A stretch of DNA of 64,000 nt from Neobacillus sp. DY30 (lineage in GTDB: Bacteria > Bacillota > Bacilli > Bacillales > Cytobacillaceae). Made by a program: the position numbers and the translations under genes. Numbering within the stretch: the stretch's first letter is position 1; every line of letters begins with the position of its first letter. Shown here one piece after another: positions 61,133-64,000 of this stretch. The notes under the pieces were generated by a model. That model worked only from the letters and a program-made list of their open reading frames with translations. It did no database searches and was not told the DNA's origin. The stretch lies in NCBI RefSeq assembly GCF_030123065.1, contig NZ_CP126093.1:4532001-4596000 (forward strand), written 5' to 3'.

Positions 61133-62269
61133 TTATCTTGTATAGTAACCTGCATTATCTTGATCGATGTTACTGTGGAGTGAAGCATTCAATCCGCTTG
61201 CAATCAGATTAGCCATATCCTCAATAAATACATCTACTTCCTTTGGTGTTACCATTAGATTGTGACCTAAAGGAGAAAGGACCTCATATATTAATTTTCT
61301 TTTTTCTTCCTCTTCTAAAGTCCCAATCATCCCTAGGAAGGTCTGACGGTGTTTCTCTTCTGGAAGGTCCTCTTCAGTGAGCTTTTTTCGTTTTCCAAAC
61401 GTCATCCCTGCTGGAGCTAAGGCCCTAGAAGGTCGATTTCCTTCCTTGAGTTCCTTTCCAAAATGCTTCAGGATAAAATCTATCGTGTCACTTGTTATAG
61501 AAACAGCATCCACAACGGTCGGAACACCAATTGCAATTACGGGAACTCCTAAGGTTTCTTTACTTAATTCTTTTCTTTTGTTTCCTACTCCAGACCCTGG
61601 GTGTATGCCTGTATCTGAGACTTGAATGGTAGAATTAACCCTTTCAATCGATCTTGCCGCTAATGCATCGATGGCAATGACAAAATCAGGTTTGGTTTTC
61701 TCCACTACGCCAAAGATGATATCGCTCGTTTCAATGCCTGTTAATCCCATTACTCCAGGAACTAAAGAACTAACTGGACGATACCCTTCCTCCACACTCT
61801 CTGGCTGTAATTGGAACAGGTGCCTGGTGATTAAGAGGTTTTCACAGACCATCGGGCCCAATGCGTCCGGAGTAACATTCCAATTTCCCAAGCCTACTAC
61901 GAGGCACGAAGCATCCTTTTTGATACCAGTTCCTTCTAAGAAGTGCGAAAATTCTTTCGCAAAAATTTCCTCTACCTTTTGTTGTAAAGGAGTGTCCTGC
62001 TGCCGAATTCCCTGTACCTCCATGGTTAAATAGCGTCCTGCTTTTTTCCCCAGCTGTTGTGCACCGGCGTCTGTAATCTCTACTAATGATATTTTTATAT
62101 CATCTACATCTTTTTCTTTAATAATGACTCCCTCAATTTGGGAGATGTTCTCACCTTGCTGAACGGAACCTTCCCTGTCAGCAATAACCATTTCTCTCGC
62201 TTCAATCGCTAAATCCGTTCGAATTGAGTACTGGCTTAAGTCAATATCAGTGTTCTGGTTCTCCTGCAT
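61133..62269 (-). CDS. gpr: Germination protease GPR
   Basis: A 378-residue aspartic-type peptidase that degrades small acid-soluble spore proteins at germination. It is made as a zymogen; the propeptide is at the N-terminus (MQENQNTDIDLSQYSIRTDLAIEAREM). The family core has LVVGLGNWNVTPDALGP near residue 110, VIAIDALAARSIERVNSTIQVSDTGIHPGSGVGN and PVIAIGVPTVVDAVSI. A SigF/SigG-like promoter lies upstream. Confidence 0.97.
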   Translation of the reverse strand: MQENQNTDIDLSQYSIRTDLAIEAREMVIADREGSVQQGENISQIEGVIIKEKDVDDIKISLVEITDAGAQQLGKKAGRYLTMEVQGIRQQDTPLQQKVEEIFAKEFSHFLEGTGIKKDASCLVVGLGNWNVTPDALGPMVCENLLITRHLFQLQPESVEEGYRPVSSLVPGVMGLTGIETSDIIFGVVEKTKPDFVIAIDALAARSIERVNSTIQVSDTGIHPGSGVGNKRKELSKETLGVPVIAIGVPTVVDAVSITSDTIDFILKHFGKELKEGNRPSRALAPAGMTFGKRKKLTEEDLPEEKHRQTFLGMIGTLEEEEKRKLIYEVLSPLGHNLMVTPKEVDVFIEDMANLIASGLNASLHSNIDQDNAGYYTR

Positions 62270-62313
62270 TATGTATCGCTCCCATCCTTAAGTTCTAACT
62301 AGAAACTATTCCC

Positions 62314-62343
62314 TATTTTCCCCCCTTTTCCGCTAAAACATTC
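62314..62343 (-). promoter_or_regulatory. SigF/SigG-type forespore promoter of gpr
   Basis: On the minus strand GAATG is followed after 15 bases by GGGGAAAATA. The latter fits the SigF -10 consensus GGNRANAHTW exactly, and GAATG fits the SigG -35 (GMATR). B. subtilis gpr is read by both sigma factors. It lies about 45 bases before the start codon. Confidence 0.7.
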
Positions 62344-62374
62344 AAGTTTATTGTGATATGTAAATAAATCAGTA

Positions 62375-62403
62375 TTGCAATATAGACTTTGGTTTGATAA
62401 AAT
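62375..62403 (+). promoter_or_regulatory. Sigma-A promoter of rpsT
   Basis: TTGCAA and TAAAAT are separated by exactly 17 bases, about 80 bases upstream of rpsT. A small hairpin (TCGAG / CTCGA, 62440-62459) lies in the leader. Confidence 0.7.
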
Positions 62404-62481
62404 ATCTCTTGTTCTGAATAATTGTGAATGAAGGTAAAGTCGAGTTCATATAGTCTCGATTCTTTGTAGGAGGTGAAAGTA

Positions 62482-62742
62482 ATGCCTAACATTAAATCTG
62501 CTATTAAGCGTGTAAAAACAAGCGAAGCTCGTAATGCTCAAAATACAACTGCGAAGTCTGCAATGCGTACGGCTGTTAAGAAAGCAGAAGCTGCTGTTAC
62601 TCTAAACGATGCTCCTGCAGCTAAAGAAGCATTCTCTGCTGCTGCTAGCAAATTAGACAAGGCTGCTGCTAAAGGACTTATCCATAAAAATGCTGCTGCC
62701 CGTAAAAAATCACGTCTTGCTAAAAAAGCTAACTCTCTATAA
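62482..62742 (+). CDS. rpsT: 30S ribosomal protein S20
   Basis: An 86-residue, Ala/Lys-rich three-helix protein starting MPNIKSAIKRVKTSEARNAQ. AGGAGGTGA lies before the ATG at 62482; an upstream GTG-type start would overlap that site. It is transcribed away from gpr and has its own promoter and terminator. Confidence 0.97.
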   Translation: MPNIKSAIKRVKTSEARNAQNTTAKSAMRTAVKKAEAAVTLNDAPAAKEAFSAAASKLDKAAAKGLIHKNAAARKKSRLAKKANSL

Positions 62743-62762
62743 TAAGAGTGCGATGCAGTAAA

Positions 62763-62796
62763 AAAAAAACGATTCCCTAGTGGAATCGTTTTTTGT
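62763..62796. terminator. Bidirectional terminator between rpsT and holA
   Basis: A 10-bp stem (AACGATTCC / GGAATCGTT plus flanking A-T pairs) with a short loop. Nine A stand before it and six T after it, so it can serve both convergent genes. Confidence 0.9.
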
Positions 62797-62797
62797 T

Positions 62798-63814
62798 TTA
62801 TCTTTTTATTTTAAACAGTAACATTTCAATTAATAATGACTTATTCATCCCGCCAGTTTTCATCTGGTGATCGGCATTTGCAAGCATCGCCATAAGCTTG
62901 GTTAATTCTTCATCCGTAAATTGATTGGCTTGTCCTGCTGCAAGCTTTACCCGAAAAGGATGAGTTTTCAAAAAGCCTGCTATTTGCTGTTGTCCATACC
63001 CTCTGCGTGAGAGCTCTTTTACCTGATATATTAACCTAAACTGCCCTGCCAGCAAGGCTAAAATTTTTATCGGTTCTTCATTTTGTTTTAACAAATCATA
63101 ATAAATTCTCAGAGCATCTTCTGGTTTCCGCTGGACAACCTTCTCAATTAATGTAAAAATATTTTGTTCAAGTGACCTTGAAACTAACTTTTCCACCATC
63201 GCCGCATCAATCCGTTTTTCCTCTGAGGCGTATAAAGCTAATTTATCGACCTCGCTGGAAATCATAAACATATTGGTTCCAACTAAAGCTAGTAACAAAT
63301 CAAGTGCGTCGGGGTCAAAGACAATGTCATTGAATTTCGCTCTATCCTTCACCCATTTTTTTAGGTCATGTTCATTAAGTTTTTTAGCCTCTACTGAAAC
63401 GGCTGACCTCTTTAATTCTTTAGTAACTTTCTTTCGTTCATCCAGCTTCTCATATGGTGCTGAAATCACCAAAACAGTATAGGGTGCCGGGTCTTTAAGA
63501 TATGCTTCAAGCCGATTGAGATTATGGTCAATTTTATCTTTTGTCTTTTCTGCCGTTAAAAATTTAGGATTATGTAGAAAAATCACTTTCTTCTCACCTA
63601 AGAAAGGAAATGTCTCAGCATCTTCTAGTGCTGCTTCAATAGGCGTTTCATCTAGATCATAAGCAGTAAAATTAAAATCCTTCTCTTCTTCAACTAAAAC
63701 CTGATTAAGCAGCAATTGTTTTGTTTCATTGATTAAAAACGCTTCTGTACCATATAATAAATAAATGGGAGCAATTTCCCGCTGTTTAATTTGTTTCCAA
63801 ATATCTAATACCAT
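62798..63814 (-). CDS. holA: DNA polymerase III delta subunit
   Basis: A 338-residue clamp-loader wrench subunit (YqeN in B. subtilis). N-terminal domain: IYLLYGTEAFLINETKQLL; middle: VKDRAKFNDIVFDPDALDLLLALVGTNMFMISSEVDKLALYA; the C-terminal collar domain ends LLFKIKR. It opens the beta clamp. GGGGAG lies 8 bases before the ATG. It lies next to rpsT, as usual in Firmicutes. Confidence 0.94.
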   Translation of the reverse strand: MVLDIWKQIKQREIAPIYLLYGTEAFLINETKQLLLNQVLVEEEKDFNFTAYDLDETPIEAALEDAETFPFLGEKKVIFLHNPKFLTAEKTKDKIDHNLNRLEAYLKDPAPYTVLVISAPYEKLDERKKVTKELKRSAVSVEAKKLNEHDLKKWVKDRAKFNDIVFDPDALDLLLALVGTNMFMISSEVDKLALYASEEKRIDAAMVEKLVSRSLEQNIFTLIEKVVQRKPEDALRIYYDLLKQNEEPIKILALLAGQFRLIYQVKELSRRGYGQQQIAGFLKTHPFRVKLAAGQANQFTDEELTKLMAMLANADHQMKTGGMNKSLLIEMLLFKIKR

Positions 63815-63886
63815 TATCCAAGCTCCCCTTCAATTCTCGTTCCATTATCTATCGTAATGAAGCTTGGACAATTTGACAAGTATTAA

Positions 63887-63912
63887 AAGGGAAATGACGC
63901 TTCCCTGAAAGC
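63887..63912 (-). terminator. Candidate terminator upstream of holA
   Basis: On the minus strand AGGGAA, a short loop and TTCCCT, then TTT. It probably ends a transcript entering from beyond the right edge (comEC or yqzM in related genomes). Confidence 0.5.
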
Positions 63913-64000
63913 GCCAATTCCCGATCTATAATGAACGCCTGCAATCAAAGCCCTAGGATCATTTAATTGCTTGGCGGAGTTCCTTGTGTAAATTTAGTGT
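63913..64000. other. Unassigned right edge
   Basis: All three minus-strand frames end between about 63890 and 63970, so the end of a gene lying beyond the window may be here. Which frame is used cannot be told. The B. subtilis order would predict yqzM or comEC, but no piece matches clearly. Confidence 0.3.

Noticed and set aside
1..64000. CRISPR array, tRNA, rRNA, prophage or defence island
   Set aside because: No direct repeats with spacers, no tRNA cloverleaf, no phage or restriction genes were seen; the window is core chromosome in conserved order.

Overview
The window is a stretch of core chromosome from an endospore-forming member of the Bacillaceae: low GC, strong AGGAGG-type ribosome binding sites, and sporulation genes spoIIP, gpr, yqfC, yqfD and yqxA. 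Gene order follows Bacillus subtilis from the yqgN-rpmG end through to holA (yqeN) almost without a break, so most gene symbols rest on both protein sequence and position. The genus cannot be fixed from this window. A single-chain glycyl-tRNA synthetase and a phoU gene behind pst argue against B. subtilis itself. No CRISPR array, tRNA, rRNA, prophage, intact insertion sequence or recognisable defence system was found.

Layout: 1-4 kb holds the start of L-lactate dehydrogenase, a DUF92 membrane protein, 5-formyl-THF cyclo-ligase, ribosomal protein L33, and a GT4 glycosyltransferase paired with a DUF4912 protein. 4-8.7 kb is the phosphate operon pstS-pstC-pstA-pstB-phoU behind an array of PhoP-box repeats. 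8.7-15.8 kb holds pbpA, yqgE, sodA, a divergent Fnr-type regulator with a C-terminal cysteine cluster, yqgC, yqgB and a small LysM-like protein. 15.9-26.9 kb carries isoprenoid genes ispG and ispH, the zinc uptake and regulation operon znuC-znuB-zur, nfo, cshB, yqfQ, yqfO and trmK. 26.9-31.3 kb holds cccA, sigA, dnaG and a decayed yqxD.

31.5-46.2 kb contains the PPDK regulator, ccpN, T-box-controlled glyS, recO, yqzL, era, cdd, dgkA, ybeY, pgpH, phoH, yqfD, yqfC, a SigW-promoter-driven nfeD-floA-yqfB operon, yqeY and rpsU. 46.4-56.3 kb holds yqeW, deoC, mtaB, rsmE, prmA and the CIRCE-controlled hrcA-grpE-dnaK-dnaJ heat-shock operon. 56.3-64 kb ends with hemW, lepA, yqxA, spoIIP, gpr, rpsT and holA.

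I did not find a new multi-gene system. The most interesting signals are structural. A 243-bp GC-rich element with terminal inverted repeats sits between the glycine T-box terminator and glyS. An intrinsic terminator at the end of the floA operon has a 3' arm that contains the yqfC ribosome binding site. The yqxD gene upstream of dnaG is frameshifted but still readable. The NfeD partner of FloA lacks the serine-protease half. Several core genes appear to start at TTG or GTG rather than at the upstream or internal ATG a gene caller might choose. All promoter, operator and terminator calls are by eye.
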